NCBI GenBank assembly: GCA_003522085.1
Contig: DPGI01000005.1
Coordinates: forward strand, 136,300 to 200,299
Reading direction: 5' to 3'
DNA from: Clostridiales bacterium
GTDB taxonomy: Bacteria; Bacillota; Clostridia; Christensenellales; UBA1242
Length of the DNA: 64,000 nt
Each line of letters begins with the position of its first letter. Position 1 is the first letter of the stretch. This document shows, one piece after another, positions 33,707 to 41,569 of this stretch. The notes under the pieces were generated by a model that did not search any database, was not told the origin of the DNA, and saw only the letters and a list, made by a program, of their open reading frames with translations. The translations under genes were made by a program, and so were the position numbers.

Positions 33707-34789
33707 TTTTTTAGGTTCTGGTTTAACATCTTGTTGTTTGATTTTTTTCTTACGTGGTTTATGTGCGATTGCCCATAATCCTGGAGTGATGAAAACTGAA
33801 GAATAAAATCCTGAAACGATTCCGATTACGATTGGAATTGCAAAATCACGAATATCTTGCACGCCGATGATTGCAACAAGTGCGATTGTTACAAAGGTTG
33901 TAAGAGTTGTGAAAATGCTTCGTGTCAAAGTTTCTTTAACTGATGTGTTTGCAATAACAGTATTTGGCATTTTGTCAAATTTTCCGCTTTTTGTGTTTTC
34001 ACGGATTCTATCAAAGATGACGATTGTGTTGTTGATTGTATAGCCAAGGATTGTCACAAGTGCAGCAATAAACGATGAGTTGACTGTGATTCTGAACATA
34101 AGAACAAGTGATGTTGTAACAAGCAAGTCGTGGAAGATTGCAAGCACAGTGGCAAGTCCGCTTGTAAATTCAAATCTGAATGCGACATAAATCAAAATAA
34201 GAGCAAGCGCAACAAGCAAAGCAATAAACGATTTCATAATAAGTTCGCTTGATGCTGATGGAGTAATTACGCCGCCGTTTGTTACAGTGCTTTCCCCATT
34301 TGTGATGAAATCATAGCCAAATTCTTTCACTAAGTCTGCTTTGATTTCTTTGTTTAAATCTTCAATTTCAGATGTTTTCGCACCGTCAGCGTTTTTGTAT
34401 TTAACAATTACGCCTTGTCCGCTTACGCCAAGGTCGTTTATTTCCATTGTTGTTGTTTGATAAACGCTTGCGTTGAGTCCGTGTGAAGAAAGAACCTTTG
34501 AGATTTTTTCTTGCATTTTGTTGTAATCGTCTTTGTTGTTGATGTCAAATGATTCGATTCGGTTGTCAATTTGTGTAAGTGCGCCATCGTTGTTTGCATA
34601 GACCGTCATGATTGAGCCGCCTGTGAAATCCATTCCAAGATTAAAACCGATTGTGCAGAACAAAATGAGTCCGACTAAGATTATTGCAAGTGGAGCGATT
34701 ATAAACCACTTCATGTTTTTGCAATAGTCAAATTTTGATGTGGCTATTTTTTCGTCGAATGAGAGACGAGATTTTTTATACTTATTCAT
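33698..34789 (-). CDS. secF: Protein translocase subunit SecF
   Basis: SecF with SecD uses the proton-motive force to pull exported proteins through SecYEG. In 363 residues it has six membrane helices and the periplasmic P1-like region. Conserved motifs are IGFNLGMDFTGGSIMTVY near the start, VAFRFEFTSGLATVLAIFHDLLVT, and LGYTINNTIVIFDRIRENTKSG. It overlaps secD by eight bases. Confidence 0.95.
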   Translation of the reverse strand: MNKYKKSRLSFDEKIATSKFDYCKNMKWFIIAPLAIILVGLILFCTIGFNLGMDFTGGSIMTVYANNDGALTQIDNRIESFDINNKDDYNKMQEKISKVLSSHGLNASVYQTTTMEINDLGVSGQGVIVKYKNADGAKTSEIEDLNKEIKADLVKEFGYDFITNGESTVTNGGVITPSASSELIMKSFIALLVALALILIYVAFRFEFTSGLATVLAIFHDLLVTTSLVLMFRITVNSSFIAALVTILGYTINNTIVIFDRIRENTKSGKFDKMPNTVIANTSVKETLTRSIFTTLTTFVTIALVAIIGVQDIRDFAIPIVIGIVSGFYSSVFITPGLWAIAHKPRKKKIKQQDVKPEPKKAA

Positions 34790-36188
34790 TTGTCACCCCC
34801 TCGCCTTCAACAACGATTTCTTTTTCAACAGCGTTGTCTTCGCCGTCGATAGAGATGTCTCGAACGCCTTCTGGGTTGAGATGTTTTGAACGTTTGAGTC
34901 TGAGTTTTTTAGCGTTTGTAGAATTGAATGGAAGATACCATTTGCACAAAAATCTTGATACTACAAGTGTTGAGAACATAGACAAAACTACACCGAGTAA
35001 AAGCGTGATTGCAAAGCCTTTGATTGAGGCTGTTCCCAAAATGTAAAGAATAATTGCTGAAATGATTGTTGTGATGTTTGAGTCGAAGATTGACCAAAAT
35101 GCCTTTTTAAAGCCGTTTTTAACCGCGAAAGGTATCTTTCTGCCGGCTGCGTATTCTTCTTTAATTCTTTCAAATATGATAACGTTGCCATCGACTGCCA
35201 TTCCGATTGACAAGATAATTCCGGCGATGCCTGGAAGTGTGAGTTGAACAAATGGAATTGCTTGCAAGAAGAAGAGCATTAAAATCATGTAAATTACAAG
35301 TGAAACATCGGCCAAAAGTCCGAGATGTCCATAACGGAGATACATGATAAGCATTACGATAAAGATGCCCACACCTGCTGCGATAAGCCCATATGTGAGA
35401 GCGTTTTTGCCGAGTGTTGCAGAAACAACTGTGCTTTCAACAAGTTCGAGCGAAGCGCTGAATGTGCCTGACATGATCATAGTTGCATATTCTTTTGCAC
35501 TATCATAATCGGCGATTGAACCACCAGAGATGAATGTGCTGCCGCCTGTGATTTTGCTTTCACAAGTTAGAGTTAAAGGATCATCGTCACCGATGTATAC
35601 ATATAATTTTTTTTCGCCAGATGCGGCTGATTCAGTCAGTTTTGTAAACTTTTCTGCCCCTTCACTATTAAAATCAACAACAACACCATATTGGTTGTTT
35701 TCTTTGTTGTAGCTTACATAAACTTTTTCAAGTTGTCCACCTGAAATATAGTCGCCTGTGTAAGATGCCACATCTTTTGTGTTTAAATCGTTTTTAAGTG
35801 TGATGTAAAGTGATGCAGGCTTTCCGATAATATCAAAAAGTTGGTCCGTATCGCTTAATGATGGAACTTCGATTCTGATTTTGTTGTTGCCTTGTTTTAC
35901 AACTGTTGCTTCAGAAAATCCTTCGTCATACAAAAGGCTTTCAAGTCTTGTAATTGTGCTTTCAACAGCGCTTGAAAGGTCGGTTGTATTTGAGGTTTGA
36001 GAAAGCGAAGCTTCATAGACAGCAGAAACTCCCCCCGACAAATCAAGTCCGAGAGGAATTGCATTCATAAAACCATTATAGACATAATTAGTTCCTGCTA
36101 CTGGAAATGTTGCAAACGACAAAACGAGTCCGATTACAATCAAGATTCCGAGTATAGTAAATTTCCAAATAGAACGCTTTTTAGCCAT
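34782..36188 (-). CDS. secD: Protein translocase subunit SecD
   Basis: SecD is the larger partner of SecF. The 468-residue protein shows the first helix, IPLGLDLSGGVSAVYEA, a large extracytoplasmic region (about 40-260) and five further helices. It has the motif LSIGMAVDGNVIIFERIKEEY. A charged tail of about 45 residues follows the last helix. SecD and SecF are separate here, unlike the fused SecDF of Bacillus. Confidence 0.95.
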   Translation of the reverse strand: MAKKRSIWKFTILGILIVIGLVLSFATFPVAGTNYVYNGFMNAIPLGLDLSGGVSAVYEASLSQTSNTTDLSSAVESTITRLESLLYDEGFSEATVVKQGNNKIRIEVPSLSDTDQLFDIIGKPASLYITLKNDLNTKDVASYTGDYISGGQLEKVYVSYNKENNQYGVVVDFNSEGAEKFTKLTESAASGEKKLYVYIGDDDPLTLTCESKITGGSTFISGGSIADYDSAKEYATMIMSGTFSASLELVESTVVSATLGKNALTYGLIAAGVGIFIVMLIMYLRYGHLGLLADVSLVIYMILMLFFLQAIPFVQLTLPGIAGIILSIGMAVDGNVIIFERIKEEYAAGRKIPFAVKNGFKKAFWSIFDSNITTIISAIILYILGTASIKGFAITLLLGVVLSMFSTLVVSRFLCKWYLPFNSTNAKKLRLKRSKHLNPEGVRDISIDGEDNAVEKEIVVEGEGVTNE

Positions 36189-36218
36189 TAGAACCCCTTC
36201 AAAAGTAGTTACCTGTAT

Positions 36219-36247
36219 ATTGTATATTAATCCAGGGGCTTTGTCAA
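36219..36247 (-). promoter_or_regulatory. Promoter of secD-secF
   Basis: TTGACA (36247-36242), 17-nt spacer, TACAAT (36224-36219), 31 bp before the secD ATG, with GAAGGGG as ribosome site. Confidence 0.75.
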
Positions 36248-36260
36248 ACGTTTTTTTGCT

Positions 36261-36674
36261 TTACCTAGTAGATTTTTTTACATTTACACATATAATTCCG
36301 CAAATTCCACCAATAATCGTTCCAAAAATTATGTCATAAAGCAAAGTCATATCAAAAACGAAGCTTGAATTTAACAAAGAAAACACCAAAAATGCGACCA
36401 AAGTGTAAACAAGACCGATTGCTAGCCCACTTATAAGCCCTTTGTCTTTGCGCTTTTTAAGTCCGAAAAACACGCCTAAAAATATGCTTATTCCCTTTAT
36501 GACTTGATTGATTGGAGTAATCAATTTTTCTGGCAACGAAGTGAATTTAAGACAGAATGCAAAAATCAAAATACCCACCAGGCTGATGCAAAGAGCAATC
36601 AAACTGCCTTTGACGATTGAAAGAAACGCACCTGGGTCTTTTTTCTCTTCCAACCTTTTCGCCCTTAATTTCAT
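36261..36674 (-). CDS. TIGR04086-type small membrane protein
   Basis: A 137-residue protein with four hydrophobic helices (about 20-42, 58-72, 80-100 and 108-130), a charged N-terminus and a basic C-terminus. Size, four-helix layout and the position beside yajC and secDF fit the TIGR04086 (YrzE-like) membrane family of Firmicutes, whose function is unknown. Assignment is from context and topology. AGGAGG precedes the ATG. Confidence 0.7.
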   Translation of the reverse strand: MKLRAKRLEEKKDPGAFLSIVKGSLIALCISLVGILIFAFCLKFTSLPEKLITPINQVIKGISIFLGVFFGLKKRKDKGLISGLAIGLVYTLVAFLVFSLLNSSFVFDMTLLYDIIFGTIIGGICGIICVNVKKSTR

Positions 36675-36802
36675 ATTTGCCTCCTTGCAAAAATTTATAC
36701 TTTTTTATAGAAATATCTATGCACGTTTGTCCCGCAATAGAACATGGAAAAGCACACTTTTTGCAAGACTATGGCAATAATTTAAAAATTGATTTTTTTT
36801 GC

Positions 36803-36836
36803 ATAAAAAAAGCCGCTATAAATTAAGCGACCTTTT
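36803..36836 (-). terminator. Terminator downstream of yajC
   Basis: GGTCGC-loop-GCGGC followed by TTTTTTTATGC on the minus strand, about 20 bp after the yajC stop. Confidence 0.75.
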
Positions 36837-36857
36837 ATTTTAATTTTGATTTTTAAT

Positions 36858-37388
36858 TTAATTTGCTTTTTTTCTGCGAGGTTTTTTTGAAGTTTCTTCT
36901 ACCGCTACAGGTTTTTCTTCGATGGCAGGTTGCACTGCAACAGTATCGCTCTCTTGTTGTGCTGTTTCGCCATTTTCAATCTTTTCTTCTTTAACTTCCG
37001 CTTTTACTTCGTCTTTCTTGTCTTCTTTTTTATCGTCTTTTTTCTCGTCAGATTTTGTAACGTCTTTTGCTGTTTCGATTGGTTGGTCTTTGATTACTTG
37101 ATAGATTGCATATGCATCGATTGTCATATAGCTTTTATATTTTCCGCTGCCTGTTTCGATTGTAACTTGTTTGCTTGTCCCGTCTTGGCGAACTTCTAAA
37201 ATTGTGCCATAAACACCGCTTGTTGTGAGAACTTTATCTCCGCGTTTGAGCGAATTCGTTTGTTCGGTCATGCGTTGTGTTTCTTTTTTGTTTTTTCTTG
37301 TAATCAAAATTGGATAAGCAATTACTAAAACTGCGATTAAGCAAATTAAAACAATTTGTGTTGCGTCAAGCGCTAATAATAATGACAT
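36858..37388 (-). CDS. yajC: Sec translocase accessory protein YajC
   Basis: YajC is a single-pass membrane partner of SecDF. The helix is at about residues 10-28. The conserved cytoplasmic domain follows (NSLKRGDKVLTTSGVYGTILEV, YKSYMTIDAYAIYQVI). The usual length is near 100 residues. Here about 75 extra residues of Lys, Glu and Asp make a low-complexity charged tail ending KKPRRKKAN. AAGGAG precedes the ATG. Confidence 0.92.
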   Translation of the reverse strand: MSLLLALDATQIVLICLIAVLVIAYPILITRKNKKETQRMTEQTNSLKRGDKVLTTSGVYGTILEVRQDGTSKQVTIETGSGKYKSYMTIDAYAIYQVIKDQPIETAKDVTKSDEKKDDKKEDKKDEVKAEVKEEKIENGETAQQESDTVAVQPAIEEKPVAVEETSKKPRRKKAN

Positions 37389-37452
37389 ATTTTTCTCCTT
37401 TAAGTTGAAATCAGTTTAACATACATTTTTTCGAAAACAAAACGATTTTTAG

Positions 37453-39192
37453 TTAAATTTTCTTTGTTTTGATTTCTGTAAGCACTCTTTCGACAAAATC
37501 TTGCAATTTAATTCCACTTGCGTTTTCATTTCTTCTGCCACGAAGTGAGATTGTGCCGTTTGCTTGTTCGTCATCACCAAGGATGAGCGAATATGGAACT
37601 TTCATGTTGTGGGCTTCTCTGATTTTGTAGCCGATTTTTTCGTTGCGGTCATCAAGCGAAGCACGAATGCCGTTTGCTTTTAATGTTTCAACAACTTTTG
37701 CAGCATAGTCAGCGTTGCGGTCTGTGATTGGAAGCACCCTAACCTGTTCAGGAGCAAGCCATACAGGGAAAGCGCCAGCAAAGTGTTCGATTAAAATGCC
37801 CATAAATCTGTCAATTGAACCATAAACTACGCGGTGAATCATGATTGGACGATGTTTTTGTCCGTCTTCGCCGACATATTCAAGGTCGAAACGTTGTGGA
37901 AGTTGGAAGTCAAGTTGGATTGTTCCGCATTGCCATGTTCTGCCGATTGCATCGTTGAGGTGGAAGTCGATTTTTGGGCCATAGAACGCGCCGTCACCTT
38001 CGTTGATGAGATAGTCGATGCCGAGCTCGTCAAGAGCGCCTTTGAGTGCGTTTGTTGCGTTGTCCCAATCTTCATCGCTGCCCATACTGTTTTCTGGACG
38101 CGTTGAAAGTTCGACATGATATGTGAAGCCAAAAAGTTTGTAAACCTTGTCGATAAGTGCTACGACATTTTTGATTTCGTCTTTGATTTGTGATGGTGTC
38201 ATGAATATGTGTGCATCGTCTTGTGTAAAGCATCTAACTCTCATAAGACCGCCAAGTTCGCCCGATTTTTCATGACGATGAACAAGTCCGAGTTCGCCTA
38301 TTCTTAAAGGTAAATCACGATATGAATGTGGTGAATTTTTGTAGATTAAAATTCCGCCTGGGCAGTTCATAGGTTTAACAGCAAACAGCGTGTCGTCGAT
38401 TGTTGTTGTATACATATTGTTTTTGTAGTGATCCCAGTGACCTGATGTTTCCCAAAGATGTTGTGAAAGCATGATTGGAGTCATAACTTCTTGATAGCCT
38501 GCTGCTGTGTGAAGTTGACGCCAATAATCAATGAGTTCGTTGCGGACAATCATTCCGTTTGGAAGATAGAATGGAAAGCCTGGGCCTTCTGGCGAGATCA
38601 TAAAAAGTCCGAGTTCTTTGCCGAGTTTACGGTTGTCTCTTTTCTTGGCTTCTTCAAGCATTGCGATGTGTTCGTTCATTGCTTTTTTATCTTTAAAGCC
38701 ATAAGCATAAACACGTTGCAACATTTTATTTTTTTCGTTTCCGCGCCAGTATGCGCCGTTTACAGCATGAATTTTGTAAGCTGCGTTTTGAAGTGAACGT
38801 GTGCTTTCAACGTGAGGTCCGCGGCAAAGGTCGACAAAGTCGTCGCCTAAATAATAGAGTGAGATTTCTTCGCCAACAGGAAGTTCGTTGATGAGTTCGG
38901 TTTTGTATTCGTTGTTTTTGAAAAGTTCGAGTGCTTTTTCTTTTGAAACAACTTCTCTTCTAAACTCTTCACCTTTTCTTATGATTTCGTCCATTTTCTT
39001 TTCGATTGCTGCATATTGGTCTGGTGTGATTGGAGTGTCAAGGTCGATGTCATAATAAAAGCCATCTTCAATCGCTGGGCCAATTGTAAGTTTTGTTTTT
39101 GGATAAAGCGACATTATCGCTTTTGCAAGCACGTGTGCAAGCGAATGGCGCATCATGTGCAATTTTTCGTCTTTTTCAATTTGCTTTTCCAT
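37453..39192 (-). CDS. thrS: Threonyl-tRNA synthetase without the TGS domain
   Basis: A class II synthetase that charges tRNA-Thr. At 579 residues it is about 60 short of the usual form: it begins directly in the editing domain (MMRHSLAHVLAKAIM) and lacks the N-terminal TGS domain. The editing domain, the catalytic core (MNCPGGILIY, RIGELGLVHRHEKSGEL, MRVRCFTQDDAHIF, IMIHRVVYGSIDRF) and the anticodon-binding domain are present. It is controlled by an upstream T-box leader. Confidence 0.95.
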   Translation of the reverse strand: MEKQIEKDEKLHMMRHSLAHVLAKAIMSLYPKTKLTIGPAIEDGFYYDIDLDTPITPDQYAAIEKKMDEIIRKGEEFRREVVSKEKALELFKNNEYKTELINELPVGEEISLYYLGDDFVDLCRGPHVESTRSLQNAAYKIHAVNGAYWRGNEKNKMLQRVYAYGFKDKKAMNEHIAMLEEAKKRDNRKLGKELGLFMISPEGPGFPFYLPNGMIVRNELIDYWRQLHTAAGYQEVMTPIMLSQHLWETSGHWDHYKNNMYTTTIDDTLFAVKPMNCPGGILIYKNSPHSYRDLPLRIGELGLVHRHEKSGELGGLMRVRCFTQDDAHIFMTPSQIKDEIKNVVALIDKVYKLFGFTYHVELSTRPENSMGSDEDWDNATNALKGALDELGIDYLINEGDGAFYGPKIDFHLNDAIGRTWQCGTIQLDFQLPQRFDLEYVGEDGQKHRPIMIHRVVYGSIDRFMGILIEHFAGAFPVWLAPEQVRVLPITDRNADYAAKVVETLKANGIRASLDDRNEKIGYKIREAHNMKVPYSLILGDDEQANGTISLRGRRNENASGIKLQDFVERVLTEIKTKKI

Positions 39193-39212
39193 TTTTACTC
39201 CTTTTGGGCATT

Positions 39213-39243
39213 AAAAAACGCCCTTTAAAATTTTTAAAGGACG
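39213..39243 (-). terminator. T-box terminator hairpin of thrS
   Basis: CGTCCTTTAAAAA / TTTTTAAAGGGCG stem with a minimal loop, then GTTTTTT on the minus strand, 21 bp before the thrS ATG. It is the OFF state of the T-box. Confidence 0.85.
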
Positions 39244-39424
39244 ATTTGTATTAACCGTGGTTCCACCTTAATTGCGAAATTGCTTTCGCCACTCTTTTAA
39301 AATTGTTGACGTCGCTGCCAGCAGTGGTTTCTCGCGCTTCTTAACCAAAGTTTTTCACCAACCAACTTTTCTCTGTGCGTCTGCAAAGCGGATACTTGTC
39401 TGCGACTCAGTCATTAAATTTTAC
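39244..39424 (-). promoter_or_regulatory. Threonine T-box riboswitch leader
   Basis: The T-box sequence AAGGTGGAACCACGG lies at 39269-39255. Upstream is a long stem I region. A GAAACCACT segment on its 3' side offers ACC (39328-39326) as the threonine specifier codon. Uncharged tRNA-Thr binding would favour the antiterminator and allow thrS transcription. The alternative ACT codon immediately follows, so the specifier choice is inferred. Confidence 0.92.
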
Positions 39425-39430
39425 TTGCTT

Positions 39431-39459
39431 ATTTTATCGCTTTTTATTTGCTATGTCAA
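39431..39459 (-). promoter_or_regulatory. Promoter of T-box/thrS
   Basis: TTGACA (39459-39454), 17-nt spacer, TAAAAT (39436-39431). Start is expected near 39424, about 230 nt before the thrS ATG. Confidence 0.85.
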
Positions 39460-39478
39460 CAATTTTTACATGATTTTT

Positions 39479-40252
39479 TTATTTTATCAAAAAATCGAGG
39501 TTGTCTAGTTGCTTCACCGGCTGTGTCTGCGACGAAAACAGGATTATTCGCCTGTCAAAAATCGTTTTCAACAAGTCGGTTGCGTTGTTTTCGTTGCGAT
39601 AATACATATTGATTTTTTGCGGCGAAAGGTCAATAAGCGAAGAGACCAGTGCCGATGAATTTAGCGCGCCGCTTTTGCCACCCTGCTCGCATATGTGATA
39701 GCCGTCGTCGTCTTCCACAACGTCTATTTCATCGCCGGAAATGTCAAGGTTGTCTATCAAAAATTTTAGAAGGTCAAAAAACGCGTCGCTTGAAACGAGA
39801 TAATCGCGATTTTCGTTGGCTAGGCGGATAAGTTCTCCCCACTTTTCGCGAAGGCGCACAAGTTTAAATTTGTAAAAACTTTCTAAATACAAATATTCAT
39901 TAAAATTGAGCATTTTTGAAATTAAAAAATAGTCGGTTTCTTTATCAAAATTTATAAGCGCTTTTTTAAATGCTGTAAGCGACAAATTGTCTTGATTTGG
40001 AAGGAAAAGATGCTTGTTTAAATAATCCGCTTTAAATGACTGACAAATAGCAAGCGTAACAACGCGCATGAGCACGATTTCTGCTTCTGATTTATGCTCT
40101 TGTGGCACGGCTAAAACGATTGAAATATACTCTTCGCCGTCGCTGCGAGCGACTATCGCTTTGACCGAAGCAAGTTCGGTTCGCAAGATATTAAAAATTG
40201 AAGCGGCAAGTTCGCTTTTGTTTGATTGCATATTGATCGAAAATTCCCACAT
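39479..40252 (-). CDS. ytxC: YtxC-like sporulation protein
   Basis: The 257-residue protein is assigned to the YtxC-like family from its size, its place directly upstream of thrS as in Bacillus, and features such as FNEYLYLESFYKFKLVRLREKW and FLIDNLDISGDEIDVVEDDDGY. The biochemical role is unknown; ytxC is associated with sporulation. It has no membrane segment. AAGGAG precedes the ATG, and a possible SigE-type promoter lies just upstream. The family call rests partly on context. Confidence 0.75.
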   Translation of the reverse strand: MWEFSINMQSNKSELAASIFNILRTELASVKAIVARSDGEEYISIVLAVPQEHKSEAEIVLMRVVTLAICQSFKADYLNKHLFLPNQDNLSLTAFKKALINFDKETDYFLISKMLNFNEYLYLESFYKFKLVRLREKWGELIRLANENRDYLVSSDAFFDLLKFLIDNLDISGDEIDVVEDDDGYHICEQGGKSGALNSSALVSSLIDLSPQKINMYYRNENNATDLLKTIFDRRIILFSSQTQPVKQLDNLDFLIK

Positions 40253-40271
40253 ATCCGCTCCTTACAAGCAT

Positions 40272-40299
40272 ATTCTATGCAATAGATTAAAAAATACAC
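40272..40299 (-). promoter_or_regulatory. Possible SigE-type promoter of ytxC
   Basis: CATAGAAT (40279-40272) matches the SigE -10 consensus CATACAMT at seven of eight positions. GTGTATT (40299-40293) matches KMATATT at five of seven, with a spacing of 13, one short of ideal. Mother-cell expression is plausible but tentative. Confidence 0.35.
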
Positions 40300-40359
40300 A
40301 GAACTATTTGTGGAAATATTGTCGAAGAAAAGTTTGGGACAAAATTAGTAGACTAGTCA

Positions 40360-40389
40360 GTATAAAAAGTGCGGAAAATGCTCATTATA
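40360..40389 (+). promoter_or_regulatory. Forespore SigG-type promoter of the small gene
   Basis: GTATA (40360-40364) fits the SigG -35 consensus GHATR. CATTATA (40383-40389) fits CATNHTA, with an 18-nt spacer. A start near 40396 leaves about 30 nt before the ATG. No comparable vegetative promoter is positioned here. Confidence 0.6.
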
Positions 40390-40426
40390 TTTTTACAGGG
40401 AAACCTGAATTTTTGGGAGGTGAAAT

Positions 40427-40552
40427 ATGTTTGGCAAAAAAAGCGCAAGCAAATCAAAGAAAGCCACTAAAAACTGCGGTTCATCAAATAGAAACGTAGA
40501 GGCTTCAAGCGAAAGCAGATCTTCAAGCAGAACAGAAAAGAACTGCAAATAA
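40427..40552 (+). CDS. Small Lys/Ser/Asn-rich protein, probably forespore-expressed
   Basis: A 41-residue product, MFGKKSASKSKKATKN then CGSSNRNVEASSES and a tail ending RTEKNCK. It is rich in Ser, Lys and Asn, with two cysteines and no membrane segment. The very strong ribosome site GGGAGGTG lies four bases before the ATG. A SigG-type promoter precedes it and an intrinsic terminator follows 10 bp after the stop. The complete signal set argues for a real gene despite the size. Composition suggests a spore-core or DNA/RNA-associated peptide, but no known SASP family motif is seen. It lies on the strand opposite to its neighbours. Confidence 0.7.
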   Translation: MFGKKSASKSKKATKNCGSSNRNVEASSESRSSSRTEKNCK

Positions 40553-40557
40553 CCTCA

Positions 40558-40590
40558 AAAAAAGAGACTTTGATTTAAGTCTCTTTTTTT
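40558..40590. terminator. Bidirectional terminator between the small gene and DUF1292
   Basis: AGAGACTT-loop-AAGTCTCT with eight T following on the plus strand and a T run on the minus strand as well. It serves the convergent small gene (+) and the DUF1292 gene (-). Confidence 0.85.
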
Positions 40591-40619
40591 TACTTTTTTC
40601 AAAAAATGATTTATTGCGC

Positions 40620-40650
40620 AAAAACTAAAAGCGCATGCGTATGCGCAAAA
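40620..40650 (-). terminator. Additional hairpin after the DUF1292 gene
   Basis: GCGCAT-ACGC-ATGCGC followed by TTTTAGTTTTT on the minus strand, about 45 bp past the stop. Probably the first terminator of ruvX-DUF1292. Confidence 0.6.
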
Positions 40651-40696
40651 ATACTGCATAAATTAACTAAAACAACTTAAAATTACGCTATTTTAA

Positions 40697-41080
40697 TTAT
40701 TTTTTATTTGTTTTTTTAGCTTTTGCTTTTTCGTCTTCTGATTCTTCAACCAAGTTGTAATATTGGTCAAATACAGCGATTGCAATTTCTTCGTTTGTTT
40801 CTACTCTCAAAATTGCTTCGCCGTTTTCGTCTTCATCAACTTTAAATACGATTGCTTCGTCGTCAGCAATTCCGTCAAGTTGTGTGAGTGGTTTCAAGAT
40901 GCAATATAAATCTTGTTCCCCATATGGAATAACAGCAACTTGTTCGAATTTAAGTTGTCTGCCTGTTTCATCATACATATAAATTGGTGCAGTATTGTTT
41001 TCGTCAAGAAGAACGTCTAAAAGGTCAACTTTAACAATTTCTTCTTCGTCCTTTTTTGCAGTAGTCTTTTTTACAGCCAT
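40697..41080 (-). CDS. DUF1292 family protein (YrzB-like)
   Basis: A 127-residue acidic protein of the DUF1292 family, recognised from the core IPYGEQDLYCILKPL and DEAIVFKVDEDENGEAILRVE. It also has the usual place directly after ruvX (ruvX-yrzB order in Bacillus). Lys-rich segments flank both ends. Function is unknown. AGGGGTG lies before the ATG, four bases after ruvX. Confidence 0.85.
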   Translation of the reverse strand: MAVKKTTAKKDEEEIVKVDLLDVLLDENNTAPIYMYDETGRQLKFEQVAVIPYGEQDLYCILKPLTQLDGIADDEAIVFKVDEDENGEAILRVETNEEIAIAVFDQYYNLVEESEDEKAKAKKTNKK

Positions 41081-41084
41081 GATT

Positions 41085-41519
41085 TCACCCCTTTTTGTTT
41101 TTGTTTAGATAATTTTGCAATATGATTTCTGCCGCGACTTTGTCAAGAATAAGTTTGCGCTGTTTCCAATTCATTTTCGCTTCTTTTAATAATTCTTCCG
41201 CTTCTAATGACGAAAAGCGCTCGTCTTCAAAATCTGTTTCGATTTCGCTTTTCTCTGAAAACTTTGTGGCAAAATCTCTTGTCCACCTTGTTTGGTCAGA
41301 TTCGGTTCCATCAGCATTGAGTGGCAAGCCAAACACTACTTTTGAAACTTCTCTCTTTTTTGCAAGGCTGGTGAGATAGTCGATGTCTTTTTCTTCATTT
41401 TGCGAAACGTATACTTCGTATGCCGTAGCGATTGTTCCGCTTAAATCTGAAAAGGCAATCCCGATTCTTTTTCCGCCAAAATCTACGCCCATGTGTCTAT
41501 TGCAATTATTTCTTATCAC
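41085..41519 (-). CDS. ruvX: Holliday-junction-resolvase-like RuvX/YqgF (pre-16S rRNA nuclease)
   Basis: RuvX has an RNase H-like fold and trims the 5' end of 16S rRNA in E. coli; its older name reflects resolvase similarity. Key regions are MGVDFGGKRIGIAFSD, VFGLPLNADGTES and FEDERFSSLEAEELL, with a final Asp in LDKVAAEIILQNYL. No Shine-Dalgarno is found. A promoter TTGACT-18-TATAAT ends six bases before an in-frame GTG at 41519, which I take as a leaderless start giving 144 residues. The ATG at 41492 is the alternative. Confidence 0.88.
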   Translation of the reverse strand: MIRNNCNRHMGVDFGGKRIGIAFSDLSGTIATAYEVYVSQNEEKDIDYLTSLAKKREVSKVVFGLPLNADGTESDQTRWTRDFATKFSEKSEIETDFEDERFSSLEAEELLKEAKMNWKQRKLILDKVAAEIILQNYLNKNKKG

Positions 41520-41525
41520 TCTTTG

Positions 41526-41555
41526 ATTATAACAAATTTTTTTGTCGATAGTCAA
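41526..41555 (-). promoter_or_regulatory. Promoter of ruvX, leaderless geometry
   Basis: TTGACT (41555-41550), 18-nt spacer, TATAAT (41531-41526) preceded by TGT. The six bases CAAAGA lead to the in-frame GTG. Confidence 0.75.
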
Positions 41556-41569
41556 ATAAAATGCTTAAA

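Noticed and set aside
33551..33778. Plus-strand frame opposite secF end
   Set aside because: It is antisense to the secF terminator and to the promoter region, without a ribosome site; it is a shadow frame.
40600..40660. GCGCATGCGTATGCGC palindrome as an operator
   Set aside because: On the minus strand it is followed by TTTTAGTTTTT just after the DUF1292 stop, so a terminator explains it better.
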